From positions 60,022,549 through 60,086,548 of the forward strand of contig CM022948.1 in the NCBI GenBank assembly GCA_012931725.1: a DNA stretch of 64,000 bases, in the 5' to 3' direction. Made by a program: the position numbers and the translations under genes. Shown piece after piece: positions 35,457 to 47,986 of this stretch (position 1 is its first letter; each line of letters opens with the position of its first letter). The stretch is from Litsea cubeba. Its lineage: Eukaryota; Streptophyta; Magnoliopsida; Laurales; Lauraceae. The notes beneath the pieces are model-generated. The model saw nothing but the letters and a program-made list of their open reading frames with translations, was not told where the DNA came from and ran no database searches.

Positions 35457-38400
35457 TGCATTTGGGTTTATTGTCAACTCCTGGAACAGAAATGCAGTGT
35501 ATCATTGTAAAATAATGGGTAGGCATTTCATAATAATAGAGAGAAGCACCACAAGTGATGTCGCTTGAAATGTTCTTCAATTGAGCTCACTTGTGCAAAA
35601 GTACATGGAAGCACCAAAAGTAGGCGACCACCATTGTCTAAAAGAGAGAGAAGATACATTGTGTGAAATAACCAAAAGTTATATCAGCCCAGTTCATTAT
35701 TGTTTTAGGTGAACTACACTCTGCAAAAATGGGCTCGGCAGTTACATCAACTCTGGCTTGATGTTCGTTCATCCATTTCACTCCATTGAGTGGCCAACAT
35801 GATCTCTCTTACTGTTTATAAGTGGGGCACATTCATCAGACAACGCGTACAATGAGTGTGAACATCCCTAATGTAGACAATTTATATGTATAATCACACA
35901 TCAAATTTTGAGAATCATCACCATCCAATTGGTGGACAGTAGCAGTTGATTTTAAGATTCTCTAATCAGTGTCATCTTTTAGTCTGAATTCTCTTATGCT
36001 CAAAGCTGATGATTTTAAAGAATATAAATTAGTAAGTGGTTCCATTAATGTAGTAAAATTTAAACGGGTTTGGGGTTTTCATTGTTTGCAAATTGAATAC
36101 ATAACAATTTATTTATGGCCAAATGGAACAAAGGATATATGGTGGAGGAACAACTAAATCTTTCCAGAGTTCTCGACATTTTTCCTAGAGTTTCGAGAAT
36201 CCACAATTGGCAATTATTGGGCTAGTGGAAATCCTCCCCTCTGCGGATTTTCAAATCCACCCCTCCCCCATTGGATTTGGAAGTCCTCAGTTTTGCACAA
36301 TCACATTTCAACATCAATTTTTCTCAGCTGGACACACACAAGTCGATTCAAAGTCCTTAGCTATACAAATCCTCAGCGAAGAATCCTCATATTTATGGAT
36401 TCTTCACTTGTCACAAAAAGTGCCAATAAAACTTGACTTTTCTTAAATTTGAATTACTATTTATCCGTTTTTTGCCTCCTTTTTTTGAGGAACATTATTT
36501 TGGTGGTAATTTTAAATGTTTACTAATGTTTATTTGATTTAACCACTATTAAAAATATGATTCTTAGAATTTCTAAAGACTCAATTACATCAAGCATATG
36601 AGGCCTAAGCAATTTTTCTGCAAGCAAACCCTTTTACTCCAATAATATTTGGATCCATCTCCAAACGTGTGATTTTAAAGTGATTTTTTACTTAATCATT
36701 AGAAGTTGGACCCCACCCTCATTGCACGAAAATTTGACAATGATAATTAGGGATGTAAATGAGTCTCTGATTCTCCAATTAGTTTCATACCTGTTAAAAA
36801 ACGGATTTGGGTCCTTATTTGTGCTCCTTAATAAATAAATGGTCCAGATTCGGTTCCACCTTGGTTACGGCATGCGGTCCGGGACCCGACATATTACCCT
36901 AATTTTAAAAAATTCCACTAAAAAGTTAGGATTTTTCCATATTATTTATACTAGGACCCGAACCCATCTCATATACAGAACCGATTCCGATTCCGATTCC
37001 GATTCCGATTCCGATTCCACCCGGACCTATTTACATCCTAGGTTTCAACCCCAAAAAAAGACCCCCTCCCTTTCAAGTAGAATATTTACCAGAAAAACAA
37101 AAAAAAACTCTTATGAAAAAAGAAAAGGAAAAAGAAAAAAAACTAGCCTTTCAAAGAGTAGTGGAGGACCTTTGTCATTACCAGAAGAAAATTCCCTTTC
37201 ATGTTGCTAACCCGCGCCTTGCGTTTCCAATCTCCCCATTCTCAATTCAATTGCAACGAGCCAGATCAATGCACCATCTTCCAATCTGCTGCTAGTACTC
37301 GTGGGACCCCCTTTTCTAACATACGCACAGGGAAAGAAAGCGTGTTAGTTGAAACCACCACCAGAATCCCGCAACAATCGAGCGGTTGTAGTTGAAGATT
37401 CGAGACTCATTTTTCTCGTCTTAAACAAGAACAGACACAGCCACGCGCCACGCATGCAAGATAGCCGTCATCTCCTTAGTTTAGACCTCTCTCTTATACA
37501 ATCAGGCCTTATGTGCTTTCCGTATTCTCTGCTTTCACGTTATTACTATTGAAGGAGAAGTAACTGTCAGCCGTTTCTAACAAAAACCCTCGAAAAATCC
37601 ATTCAATTGCAAGAACTACATATTCTTCGGAAGCTTGTAAGTGGTCTGGTCTAAAGCATTTTTCTTTTCTTTTTTCCGATTCTGCAGTTGGATTTTAGGA
37701 CTTTTCTGTTAAAAAAAAGTGTTTCAGTGATTGGATCATTCCTATTCGATTGTAGAAATGGCAAAAGACTAAAGGTGAAGATCCACAATAGGCCACCAAA
37801 TGACATCTCTAGTGATGAGTATTGATAACCCACACTTTACCCTTGTGAATCAAGTCCTAGGATTGTGATTCCTATATGTGTCCACCTTGGACCCTTCACT
37901 TCTTGCCTCTTTTTGGTGTATGACAAAGCCCCAAAGCTCCCTTTACTATGGATTCCTAGGATTTCAAAAGAGGTAGGAACATGGTCCCAAAGTGATTGAT
38001 AAATATTCCTATGTTTTCTCCAAAGAAGTGATTGATAATTGGACCTATAAAGAACTGCCGGTTCTGTCGTTTTTTTATTTTCTTTTGTTCCCCTCAAATC
38101 AATAATCTATAATTGTCATTGAATCTGCCTATGAGTTGCAAATTCTTTCTTACAAAGCATATTTGATTGATGGGTCAGAGTTTTTACTGGCTTTGCAGGG
38201 AGATTCAAAGAACACAAATTTTGGATAGTGTAATGATTTACTTGTAGATTTTTTGTTTTCTGAGATTTAGAGGAGTTTTTCACTTATTGATCTATGACCA
38301 ATTTTGCAAAGTGATGCTGCGTTTAACAGATTTTTATTGAATAAAAAAAAAATTCTTTTGTGTTACTCAAACCCAGAGTTTTTCTTGTTGCAGGATTGTA

Positions 38401-39534
38401 GGAAGTTAACAGATTATTGGGAAAGAAGCTTAGTTTGTTTATTGTAAGTATATTGTTTATTTAATTTTTTCATTGATGCTTGCAAAGATGGGACATTTCC
38501 CTGAAAATACCTCGGAATCTGAAATTCCATGAGAGTGCCTACATTTTGAAATATTGCATGCAGAGGGACTCATACACATCACTCCGATGAAAATGCCCTT
38601 TAATTTCTTTCATTTCTAATAAGGAAAAGGGCTCCCATATGAGAAATCTCAAGTCCTTGAATTAAATGCGGTTGGATTGATATGATTGGTCTCTTTGGAC
38701 GTGTTGGGCTAGTAGTTTGAAAAAGTGAGACTCCTATATCAGAATATAGAATTTCCCATATGGGAAATCTTCCAAGCTCCTCAAAATTAGATATACGATA
38801 TGGGAAATCCTTTGGGAAAGATTAAGGTTCACATGGAAAAAATTTTATGTAAAAAGAGAGCCCTCCTTTCAAAAAGCCATTGCTGTCTTCCATGGAGCAC
38901 TCTCCGCTGCAATCTCAATATTGCACTTGATTTTTGAGAGATCCATACAAAACATGGAAAAGAGATGAGTGGGGATTTAGTGGACCAAGAAAGGAAGAAG
39001 ACATGCATGAAAAATTCTTACACGAAGAAATAAAACTTGAAATACCTTAATACATCCATGAGAAGATACAAGCTGCCTTTTTTTTTTGGAAAATGTTTCA
39101 GGTCATGGGAACACAAAACATTTATGAAGTGGTAATTGAGGAAGGAAAACTGCCTTAGGGAAGAAGACTCAAACATTCTTTAGGGTTAGCTTGTTATTAT
39201 TTTGAAAGACTCTGAATAGTTTTCACATCGAAAACCTTAAATTTGCCATATTGCATTTGCATTTTCCCAAGTGGGAAAGTTCTTCCATATCAAAAAGGTT
39301 AACATTTTTCCATACAGGAAAATTCTCTAGCCATAGCGGAGATCTAGTTTTCTCATATGAGAAGAGTTTGAAAAATTTTCCATTTTGGAACCTAACATTT
39401 TTCAAACTAGCAGCCTAGAGCAACAAACAAGACCCATCATAAGTTGAGACCCATTTATTACAGGGGGAATGAGATTTTTCATGTAGGGGCCCTTTCCCAT
39501 ATTGGAAATGAAATGACATTTGAAAGGGCATTTT
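35014..39534. other. 4.5 kb without a recognised gene
   Basis: Seen here: a run of 41 T at 35,414-35,454 (possible poly(A) tail of a minus-strand retroposon not otherwise recognised); a (GATTCC)6 microsatellite at 36,983-37,018; repeated short CCCATATGGGAAAT motifs at 38,600-38,830 and 39,260-39,390. The 36,830-37,560 segment has short frames without motifs. Nothing can be called as a gene, and promoter or UTR sequence of an unrecognised gene cannot be excluded. Confidence 0.4.
36983..37018 (+). repeat. (GATTCC)6 microsatellite
   Basis: Six perfect hexamer units. It makes an apparent Asp-Ser dipeptide repeat in one frame, which I do not consider coding. Confidence 0.95.
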
Positions 39535-39582
39535 CTTTTGACCCCAACATAGTTGGCATAAGTCTTTGATGATGATGATGAT
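39535..39582 (+). mobile_element. Tail-only RTE LINE insertion
   Basis: CCCCAACATAGTTGGC followed by TTTGATGATGATGATGAT is the last 45 bp of an RTE element with its tail, on the plus strand. It stands tail to tail with the longer minus-strand copy starting at 39,715. Confidence 0.72.
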
Positions 39583-39714
39583 ATATGAGCCCCTTTGCAA
39601 GAAATATGCAAAAGGGAAGCACTCTAGGGAAATCTCAAAGTCTATGAGATTTACTTATGTGCTTGCATATTTTGTTGTTCTTTGGGGTTTTCTCTCTCAC
39701 TCCCAGAGTCCTAT

Positions 39715-41960
39715 ATCATCATCATCATCATCAAAGCCTTGTCCCAACTATGTTGGGGTTGGCTACATGAATTCTGTTTCTCTATTCTGATCTATCTTCC
39801 GCCAAATTCTTGAATAAGTTACACTTCCTCATATCCATTTTTACCACCTCCATCCACTTTTTCTTTAGCCTACACCTTCCCCTAGGTGAGCCATCAACCT
39901 TCATTGCCAAACTTATCCTTACCGGTGCCGTTACCGGCTCACGTCGGACATGCCTAAACCATCTCAAACGGGTTTCTCTAATTTTATCCCCTATTGTTAC
40001 TACCCCTAATGATCTCAAAAGCACTCATTTCTAATTTTATCCTTCCTAGTTTTACCACACATCCACCTCAACATTCTCATCTCTGCTACATCCATTTTGT
40101 GCATATGCTGCTTCGTGATTGGCCAACATTCCATAGGTCATGGCTGGTCAAATCGCTGTCCTGTAAAAACTTTCCTTCAATTTTATTGGCATTCGCCGGT
40201 TACGAAGAACTCCAAAAGCAAGTCTCCACTTCAACATTCTAAAGCCTCCCGCCACCTCTCGAGTTTTGCATTCACACCATCTCTTAATTCATCCACCAAC
40301 ACAATATCATCTGCAAATAACATGCACCAAGGTACCTCTTCTTGAATATGAGCAGTTAACTCATCCATAATCCGTGCAAAGAGATAAGGACTTAGGGTTG
40401 ACCCCTGATGCAAACCTATGGTAACTGAGAACTCCCCTGTCTTTCCACAAGTAGTTGCCACACTCGTTACTGCTCATTCATACATGTCTTTAATAATTTC
40501 AATATAACCTCTTGGAACATTCCTTTTATTTAAAACCCACCAAATTAAATCTCTAGGTACCTTATCATAAAACGTTTTCTAAATCGATGAAGACCATATG
40601 CAGATTTTTCCTCTTCGCTCGATATTTTCCATTAATTGCCTAAGTGACTAGAAAGCTTCTATCGTTGACCTCCTTAATATAAAACCAAATTGATTTTCAG
40701 ATATCTTGGTCTTCTGTCTAAGTCTTTGCTCTATTACTCTCTCCCATAGCTTCATAGTATGACTCATAAGTTTAATCCCATAATAGTTGGTACAGTTTTG
40801 TATATCTCCCTTGTTCTTATATATAGGTACTACAACACTTCTTCTCCATTCATCCGACATTTTCTTTGTCATTAGTTAGCCAAATCTCCCCAACTTCTCC
40901 TAGGCATTTCCAAGCCTCAATCGGGATGTCATCTGGGCCCGTAGACTTCCCTGTCTTCATTTCTTTTAATGTTTTCCTCACTTCCACCACCCTAATTATA
41001 CGACAAAAGTTTGCTTTGCTACTGAAATATCCTCTTTTGTTCTTATGTCTCTTATATATTCTTCATTTAAAAGTATGCTAAAATATACCCTCCACCTTTC
41101 TTTATATCGTTGTCCTTCACTAGAATCTTTTGGTCATTGCTCTTAATACATTTGACATGGTCTAAGTCCCTACTTTTCCTTTCTTTTATTTTTGCAAGTT
41201 TAAAAATATCATTTCTCCTTCTTTTGTTTCCAACCTATTATATAGGTCATCATATGCTTTGCACTTTGCATCACTCACTACTTTCTTAGCTTCTTTCTTT
41301 GCCTCCTTGTACATCTCATAGTTTTCCATTCCCTGCCAAACTTTGCAACGTCTTTTCTCCCGAGCAACTTCCTGAACCTCCACCACCAGGTTTCTTTATT
41401 ATCGTGTCTCTTTCTTTTCGACTCTCCAAGCACCTCTTTAGCAACCTTCCTAATACAGTTAGCTATTTGATTCTACATCGCTGTAGTTTCTCCTTCAAAA
41501 CTCCATTCTCCCTCATCTATCACTTTGTCTTTAAATATTGTCGCTTTTTGTCCTTTCAAATCCTTCCACCTTGTTTTAGGGCACATTTTATTTACTACCC
41601 CTCTCTTTCTACTTCTAATGCAAAAATCTAAAACTACTAGCCTATGTTGCGTGGTCAAACTCTCTCCTAGGATAACCTTACAATCTTTACAATCCAATCG
41701 GTCTTGTTTTCTAAATAGAAAAAAGTCTATCTATCTCTTACTAGTTCCACTTTTAGAAGTAATTAAATGCTCCTCTCTTTTTAAAGCAAGTATTTCCTAT
41801 TACAAGGTCAAATGCTATTGCAAAGTCCAAGATAGTGTCTCCTAACTCATTCTTTTCTCCAATTCCTTGTCCTCCATGCACTTTCTCATTCCTAGAGTCC
41901 CATATATATTTCTAAAATCCAAAAATTGTATATTGTCCTCCATTATCCATGTTGTCCTTC
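39715..41960 (-). pseudogene. RTE-type LINE, 5' truncated, endonuclease end to tail
   Basis: The minus strand shows in order: the end of an AP-endonuclease domain (about 41,950-41,470), a Lys-rich linker (41,386-41,186), reverse transcriptase motifs (VVVPIYKNKGDIQNCTNY near 40,840; QGSTLSPYLFARIMDEL and the catalytic FADDIVLVDE near 40,300-40,410), a C-terminal thumb region (IRETRLRWFRHVRRE near 39,960) and the (ATC)n tail read on the plus strand at 39,715-39,733. Several frameshifts and stops separate these blocks. The tail sequence is the inverse of that at 39,560, so both are one family. RTE elements copy themselves by target-primed reverse transcription; this copy is dead. Confidence 0.9.
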
Positions 41961-42429
41961 AGATATTTCTATATATATTCATATATATTTCTTTTGGGCA
42001 GAAAATTGCAAGAATTTAATTTTTCTAAATCACAAGAATTCATATGATATGTTCAAGTGCTTCAAGTGCGATTGTCATTAAACAAACTGAGTAAATTGGT
42101 TCTAGATATAGATTCCTAGGGAAAGGCTGTCATGCACCTAAATTAGTTGATGGAAAATGTACATCATACTTGAGAGCAATTAGATAAGTGCTCCCAAAGA
42201 CAATCTTCTAATACCTTAATTGAGGAATGAATATGGTTGAAAACATGTACCTTTTCTTGTGGGATTGTATTTATAATACATTTTTCCATGTGTTAGGCTA
42301 AATTATAGCTCCAAATCACATTATCACTGTGAAATCACAACCTATTGAGATATAGTACAAGCATGGTAGGCCTTATATGTAAATGCAATCATACTCTTTT
42401 CTTGCATAAAATAGTCTGCAGAACTATTT

Positions 42430-43560
42430 GTCTTCCATTTCCCCCTTGAATAGATGCTGGGATGATCGGACAACATCAATAGTGAACAAGGGATTTGTGT
42501 CCATCCTTGGTCATAGCTTCCGTAAACGGATTAGCAAGTTGTATAACTGATGTAATATGTGGGATAGAAATGGTGTTTCTCTCATATTCATTTTGAATAG
42601 AGTGGAAATCAACCTCAATACGTTTTGTGTTTTCATGAAAAACTAGGTTTGTGGTGATCCAGATGGTACTAGTACTGTTAGCATTAAATGCAGTCACTGT
42701 ATGTGAGAACTCAAGCTTGGATTCCTGTAAAGCATGCAGAAGATGTGGCACGATATTTGACCTTAGTGGACGATCTAAAAACTTGATTTTTCTTCTTGCT
42801 TTTCCAAGAGATGAGAGAAGCACTCAAGAAATACATCATCTTGTTGCGGAACGACAATTTTGAAGGCATCAAGCCCACTCAACATGTGCATAGACCAATA
42901 AGATGAGGGTAGTGTTGCTCGGAAATAGTAAGCTTCTTGATGGAGTACCTCAAAAGGCATTCAATGATTCTCATAACTGCAGCCATGTGTATGTATTGAC
43001 TAACAATATCAACAACATGAGAAATATCTGTAGGTGCCATTGTTAGGTAGATTAACCTTCCCACTAGTTGTAAGCGAAGGCAAGGTCAAATACGAGGTCA
43101 CGCCATCACTTTGACATTTAATGTTTAGTTCTGAGGGTTTTATTAATTGGATGTCCATTAGATATGCGGGCAATATTATTGATAAGATATTGAGTGGACT
43201 TTTGTTGGTCGAGAAGAATGCTCGACTCAGTTGTGCACTTCAAGCCCAAGGAAGTCATGAGTTTGCGATCTTTCATTTGAAATGAGGCCTTTAGAGTGAT
43301 TTTAAGATGAGAGATTCGAGGGGAACCATCACTAGTGATAAGAAAATAATCCACACATACAAAAGTACAGTTATCTCTTTTGAAATCTGAGTCCCATTGA
43401 AGTTAAGCTTCACTGAAAACACCCATTTTGATCCAATAAGGGTGACCCTTGAAGGGCATGGAACAATTTTCTATTCATGATTACCTGCACAGGCATTCAA
43501 TTCTTCTTGCATGACCTTCTGACGCCAGTAATGGCTCATGAGCTTTGTAGCCTGCATATT
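42430..43560 (-). pseudogene. Ty1/copia pol remnant (RT end and RNase H) with internal deletion
   Basis: The minus strand gives reverse-transcriptase pieces (GSKWVFSVKLNFNGT near 43,420, then VDYFLITSDGSPRISHLK near 43,340), the connection region (GRLIYLTMAPTDISHVVDIV at 43,060) and RNase H end motifs (NLVFHENTKRIEVDFH at 42,620; QLANPFTEAMTKD). Between FNGT and VDYFLI the central RT catalytic region is missing, so about 0.4 kb was deleted. Multiple frameshifts. No flanking LTRs could be defined. Confidence 0.85.
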
Positions 43561-44863
43561 TGAGTGAGGAATGGAAACAATGTCTAATGATGTAAAAAAA
43601 AGATAGGGAAGGAAAATTTATACCTATTGGAAGGCCAAGAAGGACGAGAAGATCATACTTTTGAAAATTTGAATCGTATCTCAAATTGCACATATCCATG
43701 AATCTAATCGAATCGCGAATTGTATTGCAAATCGTAGCATTTTTTATTTTTCTAATAAAAATGAAAAATAATTAAAAAAAAAGAAAAAGAAAAAAGTAGT
43801 TATTTATAACCATCCAATCTCCCATTTATAGATGTACAAATACAATGATAAATAAGTCTATCATACAATCATATCAAGAACATCGTGACATATAATCATA
43901 TATTAATACATAATAAATGATATGTGTAAACAATTTAATAATTTTAAGGTATCAATATATATTTATTTTTAATCTTTAAGTCAAAATATAAAAGTTAAAA
44001 TAAAATTCAATCTTACTCGGTAGGATCTATTGAAGTTAAGAAAGTGTTCATGAAGAAAAAACCAAAAAAGATTTTAAAAGAAAATAAAAGATATAGACAA
44101 GTACCATACGTATAGTCGAACGCTTTAATAAAATGCCTGTTCTTTATTTATCTCTAAAACCTCTCCAAAGCTGTGAATATTCTTAAGTGCTTTTGTTAGC
44201 TACTAAATAACTTTTAAAAGTAAAAATGCTAAAAGAAAGAAAGAATAAAGAAAGCAAAAAGTTAAAAGATTGTTAATATTAATTTAGTGGTTGTTGCTAT
44301 TCTCGCTCAACTGAATCGCTTGAATCATAAGATTCAACGATACGAATATCGAAACGCAAGATTCACACCTGAATCTTAAGATTCATCTATAAATGGGATT
44401 CGTTGCATAGATATGAATCATTTTCCTTAAGATTCGGCAAACGAATCGGGATTCGGGATATGAATCATAGGATTCTGATAACTATGGAGATGACTAACAA
44501 AGTACCAGAGATGGTGAAGAAATAACTAACATGTTTTAAGGAACATGTTTCGTGTTTTAAGGAGCAATATAAGAAGTATTGTATGAAGTAATAGCTTGCT
44601 AGACATTGGACTATGGCCCAAATGTTGTGTTGGTGCCATCACATGACATGTCCCTTATTATTGTGACTTGAAGACTGGAAAGCAACAAAAATACCATATA
44701 TCATATGAAGAAAGTAAAACCTGCAATTCTTATGATTACCACTAGGGATGGTAACAGGTTTGGGTGTATCCATGTCTCATCTTATTCATAACAATCCTTT
44801 CCCAAACTTACCCATTATGTGATAGGTAGAGGCTGAATTAGGTTTGCTATGGATCATCATATA
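43561..44863. other. AT-rich stretch with clustered GAATC/GATTC motifs
   Basis: Sequence at 43,650-43,740 and 44,310-44,490 is dense in GATTCG, GAATCTTAAGATTC and related motifs in both orientations, with AT-rich sequence between. This pattern fits a non-autonomous hAT-like MITE with subterminal repeats, but I could not define terminal inverted repeats or an 8-bp duplication. Confidence 0.35.
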
Positions 44864-45037
44864 GGGTCATTGCTTTGGTGCAATGGTAAAAGTCTCGGGT
44901 TCCATGCGTGATAACGTAGGTTCGAGACCTGCGAGCAGCCACTTTGTGCAAAATTGCCAAAGATTAGGTATGTCTCTAGTCTGGACCCTCCCAGGACTCT
45001 GCTTTGGCGGGACCGTACTGGGTGATGACCTTTATGA
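44864..45037 (+). mobile_element. Au-type SINE with 11-bp target-site duplication
   Basis: A 174-bp insertion is flanked by ATCATCATATA at 44,853-44,863 and 45,038-45,048. Inside are RNA polymerase III boxes: A box TGGTGCAATGG at 44,876-44,886 and B box GGTTCGAGACC at 44,919-44,929. They are followed by the Au-SINE body features (GACCCTCCCAGGACTCTGCT, TTGGCGGGACCGTACTGGGT). It is tRNA-derived and would be mobilised by a LINE. It is not a working tRNA gene. Confidence 0.9.
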
Positions 45038-45048
45038 ATCATCATATA

Positions 45049-47624
45049 CTTTTATGGAAAGATTTTAAATTTTAAATATATTGAGAGAAGCGCCAGTTTT
45101 TTCAATGCTTTTCCAATGATAAATGGGAAAATTGATCATAAATGGGTAAAGGCTTGCAGGAGCCAAACCCAAATCCAACTCAGACTGGCATCTGTAAACC
45201 TGTGCCCAGCAATGAGACACGGCCTGTTTAACCCAATCCATTTCCATCCTTCACCATTGCCATTCATTTGTTTGTCTAGCACATATAATGAGAAAGAAAG
45301 AATACCACACAGCAATTATTTGCTTAGGCAAGACTATTGATGAATAATAAATCACTAAACAAGTTGGGTGCATGAACAGCTGGGCGTAAAGAGAGAGAAA
45401 GTTTTAGGTTCTTGTTCGTACACGTAAAAAAAAAGAACCATTTTGAATTCTAAAATGACCACTACTGGAAGAGAAAGAAACTAGAAGAAAATTGAGAATT
45501 CATACTGGTCATTCAATCTAATATTCCAAAACTACTAATCTAAGAGGGACTGGCTGATGATGTAGATATTAAGTGAACAGAGGCAGCAATCTTATTGATC
45601 GGGGGTGGATTGTGATGTTATGTCTAGATGTTGAAGAAGCTTCGAAATCTCATCCTTGGGAACCAAATTGAATCAACAGCTGAAGACATATCAGGAGTCC
45701 CAATAGAATGAGATCACCCGTCTCTAATAAAAAACTGACTTAATGCATGTTTTGAGAGAGGTCTTCAGAATTGAGATTATATCTCAATTAGTTTCTTTTC
45801 TAAAGTGAGTCCTTCCATTATGAGAATAATAAAGCTTGTCCTTCTCATTTGGTTACAGATTAGTATGTTTATAGCTGTCATTTAAACTATCAGTATCTAT
45901 AGAACACCCATCATGGTCATTATGGTGGAATGGCCACGATGAGTGGACCTCATAAAGTTTCCATGAAAGCAGATTGTTCAGGCCCCATATTTAGGGTTTA
46001 TCATAACCTTTGATTCTCTTCCTGCTAAAGAAAGGAGAAACAGCCCCAAAGGATAGAACAAACTCTCTTCAAAAGATTTGAGCTTGATTAGTTGCATTTT
46101 TTAGATTGAAATTAATCAGTAAATCAAATATATGCTGCTTCGTAGTTGTCTCGTAGATGATCCTCACAACATGGACTTTCAGGTTGATGCTGACTCCATT
46201 CCAGGGATGTATCTGGACATGTTGGATTCTAGGTTTCCTAAGACTTCTCCTCCAATGGAATATGAGATATCTCCCAAGTTAGCTCATAGATTCTAGCAAA
46301 AGTTCTCTTTGGACGTGGGATGGAGTGAGTGAGTCTTGTATCTCCTTTGCCATTTTATATGCTTGAAGGTTCTACTTCTCTCAAGCTTCATTTAATGAAG
46401 CAACCAGAGCATGACAATAAGATATTTTTCACTCCTATTTGCCATAAGTGGGATAGCCAAGAGCTGGTTCCAAAATCCTTCAATTGATATGACCTAAAAT
46501 TTTCCTCCAGTAGACATTGTCAGACTGTAGTTCTCCAAATAATTATGTTCATCAAATTTCACGTGGTCTTTTGATCATGATTTTTCCCAACTTCACCCCA
46601 TTGATGGTTCCCCAACACATCCTAAAATGAAATTTCCCTGACACATCCATTCTCCGCTAAATTAGATAGTCGTATAAAATAAGAAGCTTCACCATTAACC
46701 ATTAACAGATTTCTTCACAAGTTCACCTGAACCATAAGAAATCACCTGTGCTCAGAATTTGAACAAAAAGCAAGAATAGCATTTAGTTGATGATCTTGAG
46801 AATTGGACAACAACACATCACCTTCAAAACTCATTAAAATCAAGACAGCATGTCATTAACCTTTTTATGTGCTATAACAGTGCAATGATCCATCCAAAAG
46901 AATCAGATAGTCCTATAATCTCAATTTTGGACTCTTGTTCCACTTTTACATGTGTACCTCAAAATTTTATGTGTTTTCTTTTTTCTTTTTCTGTTTTTTA
47001 TTTCAAAATTTTAATCTTGGATGCCTAAAAGGAGCCGGTAAGTTCTCATTGTCACTGCAATATTTTATGGAAGGTCTTTGTTCTTGCTTCAAGAGACAAA
47101 AATCTAATGGTAATTTTTGAGGATTCAGTAATTATGGTCACTTTTTATCTTGTTTAACAAGTTCTTCAGATCTTTATGAAATTTAAAGGGCCAATTTCCA
47201 ATGGTCCACACTTCATTAGAGTGTTTCTCCTTATCTCATCCAATGAGAAGGGCTAACCTTCAAGATCCAAACAACTCAGAACCCCGCCTCACCCTCTCTC
47301 TGAACCTAAACCCCAACCACCCGAGACACACATAGAGTGACTGTGGCAGGCATACGCAATCCCACAAATGTGCGCACTCACCCACCCATACACACTACCT
47401 CCACAAAGCCCATTATCATTGGTTGAGATTTCTCTCCAGCCAATGGGGCCAACTGTTGGATTGATCGCTTCTGAAAACATAAGATCAGCTTACAAAAACC
47501 AAATGGCATTAATTGAGAATTGGGCTTCCCTTCAATTGCAGTGGGTCTTGAGCTAGTGACAGTACATTGAGTTGTTTAAGGTGGGGCGGTTGGATGGAAG
47601 GGGTAGAAACACTGGAGTTCCTAA
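45049..47624. other. 2.6 kb upstream of the ABC1K8-like gene without a recognised feature
   Basis: AT-rich sequence with only short motif-less frames. It may include the promoter and 5' untranslated exon(s) of the downstream gene; I could not identify a convincing TATA box or leader exon. Confidence 0.4.
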
Positions 47625-47634
47625 CAATTTTGAA

Positions 47635-47767
47635 TTTTTTATGCTAAGTTGGGCTACTAGTCTTAAGTGTACATTCACTTGAGGATCCAGGGATCGATCC
47701 CTGGGCATGGCTGTGAGACTAAGGTGCCAACACCACTCAACCATTAGTGTGTTGGCTACTTGGCTTC
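47635..47767 (-). mobile_element. tRNA-derived SINE with 10-bp target-site duplication
   Basis: CAATTTTGAA at 47,625-47,634 and 47,768-47,777 flank 133 bp. On the minus strand there is an A box TGGTTGAGTGG (47,743-47,733), a B-box-like GGGATCGATCC (around 47,691-47,701) and a short terminal A run (47,640-47,635). The sequence differs from the Au SINE at 44,864, so it is another family or a diverged member. Confidence 0.75.
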
Positions 47768-47986
47768 CAATTTTGAAATTATTTTGCAGTGAGCAAAATG
47801 AAAAAAAAGGAAGAATTTCCTTCTGATGAACTTTTTTTGAGTTTAGAATTGAAGTGGATTCTTATTTCTGTTCTTTTAAGCGTCATGATTTTTCTTCTTT
47901 TAACAAACCTAATTTATATTCCTTTTATTTTTACAAGTCTTTGGTTTTAAGTTTCTGAACTTATCATTGCAGACATTTGGATCTTT

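Noticed and set aside
35128..35580. Open frame with poly-lysine
   Set aside because: It runs through a 41-base T run; the rest has no recognised domain.
36839..37210. Open frame with Asp-Ser repeats
   Set aside because: The repeat is a (GATTCC) microsatellite and flanking residues have no homology I recognise.
44876..44929. tRNA gene
   Set aside because: A and B boxes belong to a SINE with a target-site duplication; there is no cloverleaf continuation.
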